Numbered from the stretch's first letter, positions 41,850 through 51,784 are shown. The stretch: DNA of 64,000 nucleotides from Ryuthela nishihirai (GCA_038380435.1 JAWZYU010000001.1:10458001-10522000); one strand, 5' to 3'. The notes: generated by a model from the sequence alone, not told the origin. Program-made: numbers and translations.

Positions 41850-43813
41850 TAGGGTGGGCCGAAAAAATTCAAAATTTTTTTTTCAAGTCATAATACCGCG
41901 GAAAAGTTGCGAATTGGGGAGACTAAAAAGGGGTTAAAAAAGAAATAAAATCGGTTTATATCTCCCGGTCGCGCATGTGCTCTAAATTTTGCCGAAATTT
42001 GGAAAAATTCACATTTTTACGATAATTTTTAACGTTTTTAAATTAGCGTCTTCCCGAATGTAATAGCTCAAATTCTTATGTATTAGAACCACAGAATATA
42101 ATGTTTAAGTATTATTTAAATCCATCAACATCTTCCGGTCGCGCATTGCCTTCAACTTTAATGAAATTTTGAAAAAAAATTTACAAATAGAGGTAGATCA
42201 CAGTTCAAAGAAAAATAACACTAACAACTTACATGTTCTTTATATTTGTTCTTTATTGAATACAAGTTTAAATGTTTAAAACAAATTATTTTAGACCATT
42301 AGTAGTATTTATAAACAGATGTTTTTATTGAAAAAACTAAGTTTTTGTATGAAGAGTCGTAAGTCCAAGAAACTCATGTTGAACAATTGAACATCTCCGT
42401 TTTCACTCATTCTTAGCTGAAAGTACTTTGAAACCTGATTTATGGGCGAAGTTAGGCATGGTTGACCTTGACAGCAGAGTCGTTTTGATAAAACCATCCC
42501 TAGACTCAGCTCCGCAAACTTTTCCTGAGGCTTCTGTCACGAGTTTCACACATCGCTCAACTGCCTGTGTGTGAACTGGGAATGTCTTGAATGTTATATC
42601 CCAATTAGGGACTGAGTCACTTTGAATATGTGATTTAATCTCATCGTCACTTATCTTTTAATAATGGGGGAGAAGATAAATCACAGTCCATCCAGTTAAT
42701 TATTTCCGAGTAGTCTTGAGCCTTGAAATTGAGTTTTGGCGGCATGAATGTTCTGATAGTTGTTCTCTTTTGATCTAACTGTCTCGCCTTTAGAATTCGT
42801 CGAAGTCTGAGCTCTCTTATGTGTTTTGTATTATCTTGTGTCATGGATAACATTAAATGTTCCGGATGAGCGAAAAAGCCATTTCGTTCGATCACAGGGT
42901 CGACAATATTACGTAAATCTTCAGGCAGGTACCTTGAAGATTGTATTGATTGGTACACAAGTTTTGGTCCCTCTGTAAAGTATTTACTTGTTTTAATACT
43001 AAACCACATTGGCATGTATGACTTCGAAATAAATACAACTATTTCTTGAAGTTCAGGTGTGGGACTTTCTTCACTTAAGTACAATCTGAGAGTTCGATTT
43101 GCTGTTGTCAACCACCTCGAGTGTGACAAGGGACCAGGATCTCGTACAGCCAAATCCTCTTTACAGTTTCCCGACTTTATTGCCATGGAAATATCGAGTA
43201 GATATTGCTGATCCTTACTTAGTATACTTCTGTCTATTGTGGGGATCTGACAGCTTAGGTACAGCCATAGTATATCACCGTTAAGTCACAAAGTTACAAA
43301 AAAATGTCATAACACAAAACCAACATTGAAATAAATGCAAATGCCAAAATAATAACTGGAAGAGCGAACGAAACACACATCAAACACGAGGAATAAGTGC
43401 AGACTGACAGAATAATGGCGCAGCGCGGTGGCGAGAGTGGTAGGTGGGGATCGCGTCGTGGTCATTGACCCGAGCGAGTTACGACGAGCGCGAGAATTTG
43501 TTAGATTTGACAGCTGTTGCGCGAGCGGAAGACCTTAACCGATTTGAACCATTCTGTTTTCTAAATCATTATCGGTTCGAGTAAGAGTCGACTAGAGCTA
43601 TTACATTTAAATAGTGACAAGTTAAGTAAGATAAAAAATTATCGTAAAAATATTAATTTTTCCAAATTTCGGCAAACTTTAGAGCGCATGCGCGACCGGA
43701 AGATATAAACCGATTTTATTTCTTTTTTACCCCTTTTTAGTCTCCCCAATTCGCAACTTTTCCGCGGTATTACGACTTGAAAAAAAATTTTCAATTTTTT
43801 TCGGCCCACTCTA
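41850..43813 (-). mobile_element. 1.96-kb DNA transposon with 8-bp target duplication
   Basis: Terminal inverted repeats of about 185 bp begin TAGGGTGGGCCGAAAAAA and TAGAGTGGGCCGAAAAAA. The target duplication ATGTATAT is perfect at 41842-41849 and 43814-43821. Eight-base duplications occur in hAT, P and a few rarer superfamilies; the TAGGG start would fit hAT, but the transposase blocks do not let me decide. The insertion lies inside a Polinton capsid gene. Confidence 0.9.
42400..43258 (-). pseudogene. Transposase-like gene of the 1.96-kb element (frameshifted)
   Basis: An open frame from about 43258 (first methionine 43186) to 42647 contains RDPGPLSHSRWLTTANRTLR and MPMWFSIKTSKYFTEGPKLV. 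After a one-base shift near 42655 it continues with SDSVPNWDITFKTFPVHTQA and VERCVKLVTEASGKVCGAES, ending around 42409. The PLSHSRWLT and HTQAVERCVK stretches look like conserved parts of an arthropod transposase-derived family that I cannot name. No N-terminal DNA-binding domain is visible in this copy, so it may be an internally deleted derivative. Confidence 0.6.
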
Positions 43814-43983
43814 ATGTATATAACTGTTGTGCGGATGTAGAAAACCATGTCTGTGGTAAATATTTCGTATTTTTCGAGATTTTTAACATTCACATTGGTT
43901 TCTCGATATTCCAACTATTTTGTCGTTGAATTGTCGTCTATTGCGTCTTCGAACAAATTCCAGTTAGAAGCCTCAACGTCCAT
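43814..43983 (-). pseudogene. Polinton hexon-like major capsid protein, N-terminal part
   Basis: It begins at ATG 43983 (MDVEASNWNLFEDAIDDN), has an in-frame TAG after 22 codons, then continues ETNVNVKNLEKYEIFTTDMV to the transposon insertion at 43813. It starts 12 bases after the stop of the 47-aa ORF upstream on the same strand, an operon-like spacing typical of Polinton capsid modules. Family assignment is by context and general pattern. Confidence 0.5.
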
Positions 43984-43995
43984 CTTATACTTATT

Positions 43996-44139
43996 TTATG
44001 ACTTTATGAGTTTTAAGCCATTTCCGTAAATTAACTGATTAAGAATATTTCTGCTTTTAGGGGATATTTTCCCGTTTTTTCTAACGATACGCGACGGAAC
44101 TGCATAAAATAGTTTAATTCGCTTTCTTAATATCTTCAT
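43996..44139 (-). CDS. 47-aa basic protein between capsid genes, function unknown
   Basis: A clean frame from ATG 44139 to TAA at 43996. The product is strongly basic (MKILRKRIKLFYAVPSRIVR at the start, then a Lys/Arg-rich stretch ending in NGLKLIKS). It lies 12 bases before the hexon-like gene and about 15 bases after the penton-like gene. It has no stop or shift although both neighbours are decaying. Small basic proteins are known in related virus particles, so it may be a DNA-binding or core protein; that is inference. Too short to name by family. Confidence 0.5.
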   Translation of the reverse strand: MKILRKRIKLFYAVPSRIVRKNGKISPKSRNILNQLIYGNGLKLIKS

Positions 44140-44149
44140 CTTTATTTAG

Positions 44150-44411
44150 GTCTGATGTGTAACATATAAGTCACGTTTTCCTTGTTCAAGTCAATTACTT
44201 TATTATTCTGATCGGTTACTTTAATTCAAACGTTGCAAATATAATCAGTTTTATTCAGCGGTAAATATATGGGGAAGAACGGATGTGTGTCGATTAAACT
44301 GCCAGGCGGTGTTTGAGGCACGAAACTGTACAACACGTCAGTAGTGGTTAGACCCCCTAGCGAATTTGACCTTGAAAAGTCACCAAGGTCACGGGCTATG
44401 ACCACACCCAC
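44150..44411 (-). pseudogene. Polinton penton-like minor capsid protein, C-terminal fragment
   Basis: The frame 44226-44411 reads RSNSLGGLTTTDVLYSFVP, PPGSLIDTHPFFPIYLPLNK and DYICNV. After a small shift near 44226 it continues VTDQNNKVIDLNKENVTYML to a stop near 44150. This matches the ending of the single jelly-roll minor capsid protein of Polintons, with its IYLPLN and ITDQNN-type blocks. The N-terminal part is absent, because sequence right of about 44400 is unrelated. Confidence 0.5.
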
Positions 44412-46168
44412 CTTCAGTCACGTACCCATCTGACGGCATCACCTTCGCGCCACAAACTCCTCCGTTTTTACCGTTCTTCCGCCATTTTGAATCCTGACGT
44501 CACAAGCCTCCCCTCTAAGACACCCTGCTTGACCCACCCATCGTGAAATAAACAATTCTAAAACTCCCAAATTACTCTGAGCCCTCCATATTAGTGTCTG
44601 ACGTCATTACCCTCGAAATATTCTCACGATTCCAACCCATTGGCAACTAATCTGAAATTTACCAACTTTTGGCGGCAACGTTAAGGGCATCCCATCTCCA
44701 ACCAATTGCACAAACCTATGAAGGGTGACCTCAACTATGATGCAATCATCTTGTCCAGACCTGTTTACATCTTTTCACAAAGTACTGCAGTGCAGCTCAC
44801 TCTTTTTTTAAAAAAAAAAACTCATCTCACGCGCGGGTGTGAGACCGCTATCTCTCACCAGCGATTTAACCCACTACGCCATAGGTCGTAGAATGCTATT
44901 GTGCTTAAATGTGGATGAATTTGGTATAAACGATCATTATAAATTTCGCATCTCTTTATTCCTTATTAAATTACGTATTATATATTTATTTCTTGTTAAT
45001 TAGGAATATTGTTAAATGATTTTTTTATTAGTTGTAAATCACATTTAACTTCAAAATAAATTAAAAATGAATTTTTTTTATTCCTTGGAATTCACATTTA
45101 ACCTAGGAAATTTTCATTGAAATTTTATTTCTTGTTATTAACATTTACCATAGGAATATATTATTTTTATTCCTTATAAATCGCATTTAAAAATTTATAA
45201 CTTCTTCGCATTTTCTCATCCTTTATTGAAGTACGTAGCAAAACGTTTTAAAACATCACATAGGGAACTACAGTTCTGTCCGGTTAATATTTTATTCCTG
45301 GAAAAAATTATTTTTATTCCCTGTTTTTTGTAGCAGTTTTTCACGTTCTCAGCCTTCAAAACATCGCAAAATATTTTGTAACATCGTATAGGGAATTTCT
45401 GTCTCGGTTAATATTTTATTCCTAGCAATTTAACTTACGAATGATTATTTTTATTCCTCGTAAATCATAATAAAAATAAATTTTTAACCTCTTCCCATAT
45501 TCTCATCCTTTATTCAAAGACATCGCAAAACGTTTTGAAACATCATATAGGGAACTTTATTTCTGGCTCGGTTTTTTCGTGTAAAATTAAGAATACATTA
45601 TTTCTTGTAAATCACTTTTAGAAATACATTTATAACCTCTGCGCATGTCTATCTCACCCTCTCCTGTGGACCACGTTTCATTGATAGACGTCACAAAAGC
45701 AGAAATGCTTTGAAACGTTATTTTTTCCCAATTTACACTCCTAGCTCTGAGACATAAATTTTAAATCCTTGTAAATCGCACAATTTATTCTTCTACTGCA
45801 ACTTTGTATCTCACTTTTCTTTCATGTATCGCAAAGAACCACGATGGACGGGGGAAAAGTTATTTTTTTAATCTAAAACTACTCTCCGAATAATATTTAT
45901 AGGTGCAATTTTGAAATATTTTATAACAGCCTTGCTCTGAATAATTCCGAGAAATATTTTAGGAATAAACTTTTCCATTATGCCATGGAAGAATTCGATT
46001 TCAGAAACCTGACCATGAGTCATTCGTCGCCTTCAGGAATACATTTAAGACAAGCTAATAATACCAGATAGCGTTCTTAAACCTCATTGGTCAATGAGTC
46101 CACTATGCATGGGAGGGGACCCTTCGCCCTGTTGCTGTTGACTGTAATGGACTCACCCGATAAGGGAT
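44412..46168. other. Intergenic region with a tRNA-like head and tandemly diverged repeats
   Basis: A minus-strand tRNA-like head lies near 44822-44888 (box A-like TGGCGTAGTGGGTTAA, box B-like GGTCTCACACCCG), probably a SINE start. 44930-45800 contains several diverged copies of a unit with TTTATTCCT, ACATCGCAAAACGTTTT and ATAGGGAACT blocks (around 45225, 45360, 45510). No gene. The repeats lie upstream of a promoter at 46169. Confidence 0.5.
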
Positions 46169-46176
46169 TATAAAAG
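46169..46176 (+). promoter_or_regulatory. TATA box of the second polymerase gene
   Basis: TATAAAAG lies about 80 bases before an ATGTCC start at 46253. The same arrangement (TATA box, leader, ATGTCC) is seen at 23950-24081 in the related gene. Confidence 0.55.
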
Positions 46177-46252
46177 GTCATGCAGACGGGGTAGGAACTC
46201 ATTAGTTCTGATCATCTACTAGTTTTTGCGTCTCGATTTTCAGAGTTTTATC

Positions 46253-46540
46253 ATGTCCAGTTTTATCGTACCTGTAGTGGCTAATTTTTTCATCGCCTAT
46301 GGAGGAGGAGAGGAAGCAGACAACCTCTGATGTATTAATGGATCAAAATTTAAAAGCTGTTTCATCCAGGAAAAGCGTCCTGCTGATTCATGCAAGCGGC
46401 TGATTCATGCAACGTTTCGTGCAAGCGGCCCAAGACTGGGGAGAGACCTTCCTTCCCCGGTTCTGGGCTTCCGGTCCCCCAGCTCGTGCTTACATCAAGC
46501 AAGGATTGTAAGCTATTTACAGCTAGGTGGATCACCCTAT
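46253..46540 (+). other. 5' exon and intron remnant of the second polymerase gene
   Basis: ATG 46253 opens a 25-codon frame (MSSFIVPVVANFFIAYGGGE...) that ends at 46330. A direct repeat around TGATTCATGCAA is at 46384-46415. Possible acceptors (TTTACAG, CTGTTACAG) lie before 46521 and 46554. The exon structure cannot be fixed from sequence alone. Confidence 0.35.
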
Positions 46541-47497
46541 GTGTCTGTTACAGTTAATGATGGTGCTGTTCCCGGAACTTCCCGTGCCACTGATGGACCT
46601 TGCTATACCATAAAAAATGTGAGAAACTTTATCTCACAAAAGTTTAAAACAACGTTTGTGTCCACAACCGTTCAGCTTAAAGGAATGGAGGATGTACAAG
46701 CGCATAATTTCATTCCGGCTCTGCGTGGCATTCATAGCGAAATGCTGTCAGACCTTGTGCCTCGAGGGGATTATTCTCACGTGTGCTTGTGCTTTAAGAG
46801 CCCTGACATCAAAAATCCTGTGAACCTTCCTCTTATACTGCGAAACGATCTCACTGCTGAGCGGTTCATGACTGCAATAGAGCGAGTCATCCAGTCAAAC
46901 GAGGGGCTAGGAGGACATAGTGAAATAGAATTTGATTTTGTGTGTGCGGATCTGAGGAAGGAAGGCACTGGTGGATATGGCCATTTTAACTCTCCTGGAA
47001 GAAGATCACTCGTCAATATTGACTCTTTCCTAACAAACAAAAAATTTGTATTGAAAATCAACAATACTGATGAAATGGGTCTAGCTCGTGCCCTCGTAGT
47101 GGCCAAAGCACTAAACATGAAAAAAAGAGGATTGCCAAACAACTCTGAAGGTGTAAGACGTAGTGATTCCATGTTACAGCGACTAGAAGCAGAAAAACCA
47201 CACGCAGATGCTGGCATTCCTATTGGACTATGCGGCCTCCCAGAAATCAAAATGTTTCAACAACAACTGGCTCCAGAGTTTCGTATTGTTGTGTACTCGG
47301 CTGACGACGGATTTGTCCCCATATTCGTAGGTGGAGATGCACCCCAGACCCTCTTTCTGCTATTTAGTAATTGCCATTTTGATGCGATTACCTCACCATC
47401 AGGATTATTTGGAGCAAGAAATTTCTGCCCTCAGTGTCTGAAAGTATCAAATCATCCTAGGCATGTCTGCAAAGGTACGTGTATCATGTGCCTTTCC
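46541..47497 (+). pseudogene. Second protein-primed DNA polymerase B, N-terminal part, truncated
   Basis: The frame is related throughout to 25878-26495 plus 31648-32010. Shared blocks include KGMEDVQAHNFIPALRGIHS, GDYSHVCLC, PVNLPLILRNDLTAERFMTA, FDFVCADL, GLARALVVAKAL, FRIVVYSADDGFVPIF and CPQCLK...HVCKGTC. It covers the N-terminal and first zinc-ribbon regions, with about half the residues shared with the other gene, so it is a separate element of the same group. It stops being polymerase near 47495, in the second cysteine pair; the exonuclease and palm domains are missing. No stop or frameshift occurs before that point. Its first codon in this reading (GTG) is not a start: the true start is upstream through splicing. 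Confidence 0.82.
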
Positions 47498-47757
47498 ATT
47501 GCTTGAATTTGCGAAGAGTTATACACGATCGACTTTGAAGCTGTAAGTAAATAGTGTTTTATTTCTTTTGGTGGCGATAAACCGAATGGATCAAAGTACT
47601 CGACGTAAGTTAACTTCGTATCGCTGAAAAAAGCTACCCAATCAGTTCCTGAACCACAGGAAACGTTAAAGTTCACTATACCATTTTCGCTCATGAATAT
47701 TTTTGTTGGCAAAGAATCAATAGAGTATACACCACGGAATCCTTTTTCGTTTTTCAT
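47498..47757 (-). pseudogene. Adenovirus-like cysteine protease of a Polinton, truncated
   Basis: The frame starts at ATG 47757: FRGVYSIDSLPTK, then ENGIVNFNVSCGSGTDW, YVEYFDPFGLSPPKEI and YNSSQIQ. Order and spacing match the C5-type maturation protease of Polintons and adenoviruses, which trims capsid proteins. The catalytic histidine, expected before the tryptophan in GTxW, is an aspartate (residue 39). The frame is cut after SQIQ, before the segment that should carry the catalytic cysteine. The gene directly abuts the truncated polymerase on the other strand. It cannot be active. Confidence 0.75.
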
Positions 47758-48010
47758 TATTTTTTCGATATCTAAGCTCTTTTTTTTTAAGTCCCTGAAT
47801 TATTTGTTTTCCTGGAATGTACAAACCTTTTCCCTTTCTTTCATTTTTAGATAAGCCAGCTGCTCTTTGCTTTCCAGGAACGTATAACCCCTTTCCTAAA
47901 ACTTTTTGTGCAAGCTTAGTACCAGCATATCTCGCAGCTCCAACTGCAGCTGCTTTTCCCAATGCTACGAGTGCAGGTATTAAGAACGGCAGAAATCCAC
48001 CTAGCTGCAT
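47717..48010 (-). CDS. Minor-capsid-like membrane-active protein (pVI/pX-like) of the Polinton
   Basis: The frame starts at ATG 48010 with MQLGGFLPFLIPALVALGKA, an amphipathic or hydrophobic helix. It is followed by basic sequence and two GKGLYxPGKQ units (GKGLYVPGKQRAAGLSKNER and GKGLYIPGKQIIQGLKKK). Small proteins with a hydrophobic N-terminus and basic tail are found next to the protease in Polintons and resemble adenovirus pVI or pX. Their role there is core binding or membrane lysis (family knowledge). The frame overlaps the protease start by 41 bases in another phase, probably because a small shift removed its own stop. Confidence 0.5.
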   Translation of the reverse strand: MQLGGFLPFLIPALVALGKAAAVGAARYAGTKLAQKVLGKGLYVPGKQRAAGLSKNERKGKGLYIPGKQIIQGLKKKELRYRKNNEKRKRIPWCILY

Positions 48011-48254
48011 TTTACTGAAACGAAGTCGAACTGGCGTTGTAGATTTTTTCAGTTTAACGATTTGTCTTTGTCAGTTTCAAAGTATCGTTACATTTCTTCT
48101 GTGGATCAATGCTTAAAGTTATAGGATTCTTATTTACAAATGCACTCCTCAAGTTTTGCTTTTGTCCAGACGTTAAACTAATTAGATAACTGTGATACAT
48201 TATATTTTATTTTATAAGTATCATGTACTTATATTTTATATTTAGAAATTAAGC

Positions 48255-48683
48255 ATGTATTGTGCAAAGTGTAAAACGAAAACTTTAACGGATAACTTTG
48301 AATATGTCACATCAAAGAATAAAAGAGTGATGATGAGAAGTAGATGCCGAACATGTGGAAAAATGAAATATAAATTTGTGAAACAGAAAGGAAATTTTGT
48401 AAAAGGTGGAGATATAGTAAGCTGGATTCAAGAAAAGTTTAATCCACCTGAAATGCACATTCCAGGTTACCAGTATTTTGAACCGTTTACGAAACTGGAG
48501 AAAAGGTTAATGCGAGAAGATCCTGGTATTAACCGTGTGGACAAAGCCTGCAAAAAGCACGACATTTCTTACAGCAAATCTATAGAAACTAAAGAGACAA
48601 CTTTAGGAGAAAGAATTTCAAGAACGATAATCAAACCTATCATTAAAACAAAGAAACGGTTCGGTTTAGGACACAAGAAATAA
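48255..48683 (+). CDS. Phospholipase A2-like Polinton protein with zinc ribbon
   Basis: The frame encodes 142 residues and is intact from ATG to stop. The N-terminus is a zinc ribbon (MYCAKCKTKT with C3 and C6; CRTCGK with C31 and C34). The middle carries the phospholipase A2-like region YQYFEPFTKLEKRLMRED, then GINRVDKACKKHDISYS with the catalytic His-Asp pair at 102-103 and Tyr 106. A basic C-terminus follows. In parvovirus capsids and several Polintons such a domain helps particles leave the endosome. The calcium-binding loop, usually GPGT, reads EPFT here, so activity is doubtful. It is divergently placed from the protease cluster and followed by the integrase. Confidence 0.75.
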   Translation: MYCAKCKTKTLTDNFEYVTSKNKRVMMRSRCRTCGKMKYKFVKQKGNFVKGGDIVSWIQEKFNPPEMHIPGYQYFEPFTKLEKRLMREDPGINRVDKACKKHDISYSKSIETKETTLGERISRTIIKPIIKTKKRFGLGHKK

Positions 48684-48716
48684 GATGCTTTCTTCCGTTT
48701 ACTATGAAAAGATCTA

Positions 48717-49692
48717 ATGCGCAAAACTGGATTAAAGGGAAAAGAAGTAAAAAGATTTCTCCAACAACAAGATGTGTACAAGTTACACAAACCCATTTAT
48801 AAAAAATTCCAAACCAGACGGGTTTATGTCTCGAATGTAAACGACCAGTGGCAGAGTAATTTAATCGATATGCAAAAATTTAAATTTCACAATAACCACA
48901 CGAATTACATTTTAACCGTGATTGACATTTTCAGCAAATTCGCCTGGGCAATACCTATTAAGAAGAAACGGGTAATGAGATTACCAAAGCATTTGTCGAA
49001 ATTTTTAAACAACGTAAACCATCCAAGTTACAAATGGATAAGGGAACTGAGTTTATCAATAAAGAAACTGAAGCATTATTTAATCAACGAGGTGTCCATT
49101 GGTTTGCCACAGAAAATGAGACTAAAACTCAAATTGTGGAACGATTTAATTGGACTCTAAAGGCAAAAATGTGGAAATATTTCACTGCCAATAACACTAG
49201 AAAATGGATCGATGTCTTACCAAAAGTCGTTAAGAACTGAAATACTTCCTATCACAGATCAATAAGAATGACCCCAAACGAGGCAAGCTTGCAGAAAAAC
49301 GGAGATACTGTGTATTTTAATCTGTTTGATAAAAGATTTAAATCTATTTACAGCACCAAAATTTAAAATTGGCGACAGAGTGAGACAAAGTGAGTACAAG
49401 ACACCGTTTAGAAAAGGTTATCTGCCGGATTTAAAAAAGACATTTTTGAAATTGCTCAAATTCTGAATACAGATCCCATAACCTATAAGATCAAGGATCT
49501 GAAAGAAGAACCAATCATTGGTAGTTTTTACACCCAAGAAATGGTGAAATACGAAAAGTAAGATGACATTTATAAAGTTATAACCATTCTGAAAACTAGA
49601 GTGAATAATAATAAAAAAGAGTATTATGTTAAATGGTTTGGTTATGGTAATACATTTAATTCATGGGTCAAAGAGGATGATTTTTTTAAATA
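48717..49692 (+). pseudogene. Polinton integrase (retroviral type) with chromodomain, frameshifted
   Basis: The first frame (48717 to about 48970) has VKRFLQQQDVYKLHKPIYKK, then WQSNLIDMQKF and YILTVIDIFSKFAWAIP. The frame shifts, and 49034-49240 gives MDKGTEFINKETEALF with the second catalytic Asp and IVERFNWTLK with the catalytic Glu. A stop at 49238 and another shift follow. The chain continues with MTPNEAS, KIGDRVR and the chromodomain KKEYYVKWFGYGNTFNSWV, ending near 49692. It would insert the element into host DNA. The first catalytic Asp (third residue after Trp in WQxD) is Asn here, a further sign of decay. Confidence 0.85.
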
Positions 49693-49698
49693 AAGCAA

Positions 49699-50375
49699 AT
49701 GGGGATTCAAAATTTTGACTTTGAAGAAGATGAGAAATTCTTGAACAGAAACGTATTAGCACCTCTCTGGCCTTTTAGACTTTTAATCTGTGGTCCATCG
49801 AGCTCAGGGAAGACGAACCTTTTGTTGAACTTAATATTTAAACATCTCTACTGTAATAAAATCTTTTTTCTATGTCAAAGATTTAACCGAGCCGAAATAT
49901 CAGCTTATGTAAGAAATTTTCGACGATTTTCACGAAATTTTGGAGAAAACATTTGGCGAAAAATTCTCAATTGCAACTTTCTCTTCCAGTAAAGAAGATA
50001 TCGTGAAGGTCAACGAACTGGATCCCGACATGCAAAATTTAATGTTTTCGACGATTTCGTAACGGAAAGAGATCAAAACTCATCGAAGAATTATTCGTCA
50101 GAGGAAGGAAAAAGAACATATCATTGATTTACCTGACACAGAGTTATTTTTCGACTCCGAAAGACATTCGACTACAGTGTAATTATTTTATATTCTTTAA
50201 TATGCAGAACAAGAGAGAAACGTTGCAGATACAAATGGATCATGCAACAAAAATCAGGAAAGATATTTTTATGCAGTTTTATGCATATGTAGTTTCAAAA
50301 CCACACGATTTCTTATTAATCAATAAAAAAACCAAACACATGACTCTCAAGTACAGAAAAAATTTTGATAAATAA
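49699..50375 (+). pseudogene. Polinton DNA-packaging ATPase (FtsK/A32 type), frameshifted
   Basis: The frame 49699-49992 starts MGIQNFDFEEDEKFLNRNVL and has Walker A GPSSSGKT at residues 32-39. After a shift, Walker B appears as NLMFFDDFV near 50045. The C-terminal part (50124-50375) gives MIYLTQSYFSTPKDIRLQCN, YFIFFNMQNK and MTLKYRKNFDK, with the sensor-like TQS. It would pump DNA into capsids. It begins seven bases after the integrase stop on the same strand. At least two frame breaks make it non-functional. Confidence 0.85.
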
Positions 50376-51780
50376 AGATGAATTACTTGACGGGTTTGGC
50401 GTCATCAGCTCTGAGACAGGTTCCGAAAGAGGACCAGCGGGAATTCCAGGTGTCGGTTTTAAAATGATACACGATGGGGACTACGACATGAGTAATAAAA
50501 AATTGAGAAATGTAGCCAATCGCGAAGAGGGTTCGGACTCTGTGACAAAACAATATCTGCAACAAGAGTCTATAACACTGAATCACACGGGAAATTCTGA
50601 CGCAAATGCTAAAAGAATATTGAATGTAGGCAGACCTGTAGAAAATGGAGAATGTCGCTACCATTCACTACGTTAATAATACTTCTTTAATTTTTCGAAA
50701 CAATCGCTACGGTGCACGAAACAAATAAATAATCAATGTTACTGAACCGGATGCAGATTCTGGAGTAGTTACAAAAAGATATTTGGAAAAAAAGAGCACT
50801 TTCCAATGACAATGACAAATACGATGCAAGCAATAAACGCATTAAAAATCTTGCAGAACCGATCGATTCATCCAATGCCACTACGAAACACTATGTCGAC
50901 AACTTGACCACTGTTCAAAATAGTCCAATGAATACATTGGTGAGAAATAAAGATGGGCTTTACGTTCCACGAAGCATTGGATTCGACGGGCAGAGTTTCA
51001 ATGCAGAAAAAAAAACAAATCCTTGATATTGCCGATCCCGAGTCGGATTCTGCTGCTGTAACTAAGGGATATTTGGAAGAAGTCGCTTTAACTGGCGAGG
51101 ATGTCTTTAATGCGAACAATAAGAGAATAGGAAATCTCGGGTAACCGAGGCACAACTGAAATGCGACAACAAAAAGTTACGTTGATGGCTTGACAAAGTT
51201 AGATCCTAACCCATCCAACGCTCTGTTGAGAAATGAAAATGGACTTTTTGCATCAAGTGGGAACAGTTTCAATGGCGATGCAAATGGAAAACTAATTACG
51301 AATGTTGACACTCTAATTCTAAACAACGATGCTGCTACAAAACTATACGTTAATAAAAAATACTGCAATTTGCCTTACCTATGGTGATAAAGAAGTGAAA
51401 GAAGACATGTTGCAGTCTCATCCAATTATACAGAAAACACAAAATTCGACCTACTAACGCCACCTATTTTCAAAGATAATTACCATCTATGCATTTGTAA
51501 TGCAAATTATAAGCAAGGTAATCTAATGCACAACAAATCCCTCTTTTAGTATAAATTATAGTATCAACTTGGATGATCAAAAATGCATTGAAGTAGTAAG
51601 ACCACAACATCAGCAGTTTTTTTTTTTCTGTTATTCCAGCAAACAAGAAATTTGACAGGGGGAGCACGATTAGCGTTTCACTTGCTAGACACTATCCAGA
51701 TCCAAAAGAAAGAAGAAAAGTGCTTGGAGGTCTTGTTTCAGACTTTCATCACTGGGTATATATCTTTATTGTATATGAAT
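50365..51780 (+). pseudogene. Fibre-like repeat protein of the Polinton, frameshifted
   Basis: It starts with a short collagen-like stretch (GSERGPAGIPGVG). It then has at least four units of the pattern DxxNKRIxNV-xx-P-(D)SxxVTKxY: MSNKKLRNVANREEGSDSVT, DANAKRILNVGRP, DASNKRIKNLAEPIDSSNAT, NANNKRIGNLG and DANGKLITNVDTLI...AATKLYVN. A final part near 51640-51780 reads IPANKKFDRGSTISVSLARH and SDFHHWVYIFIVYE. This repeat closely resembles the trimeric stalk repeat of bacteriophage tail fibres. It would form a receptor-binding spike; that is inference. Several shifts break the frame. Confidence 0.65.
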
Positions 51781-51784
51781 AAAG

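Noticed and set aside
46777..47250. 157-residue minus-strand frame
   Set aside because: Antisense shadow of the polymerase frame at 46541-47497, which has clear family motifs.
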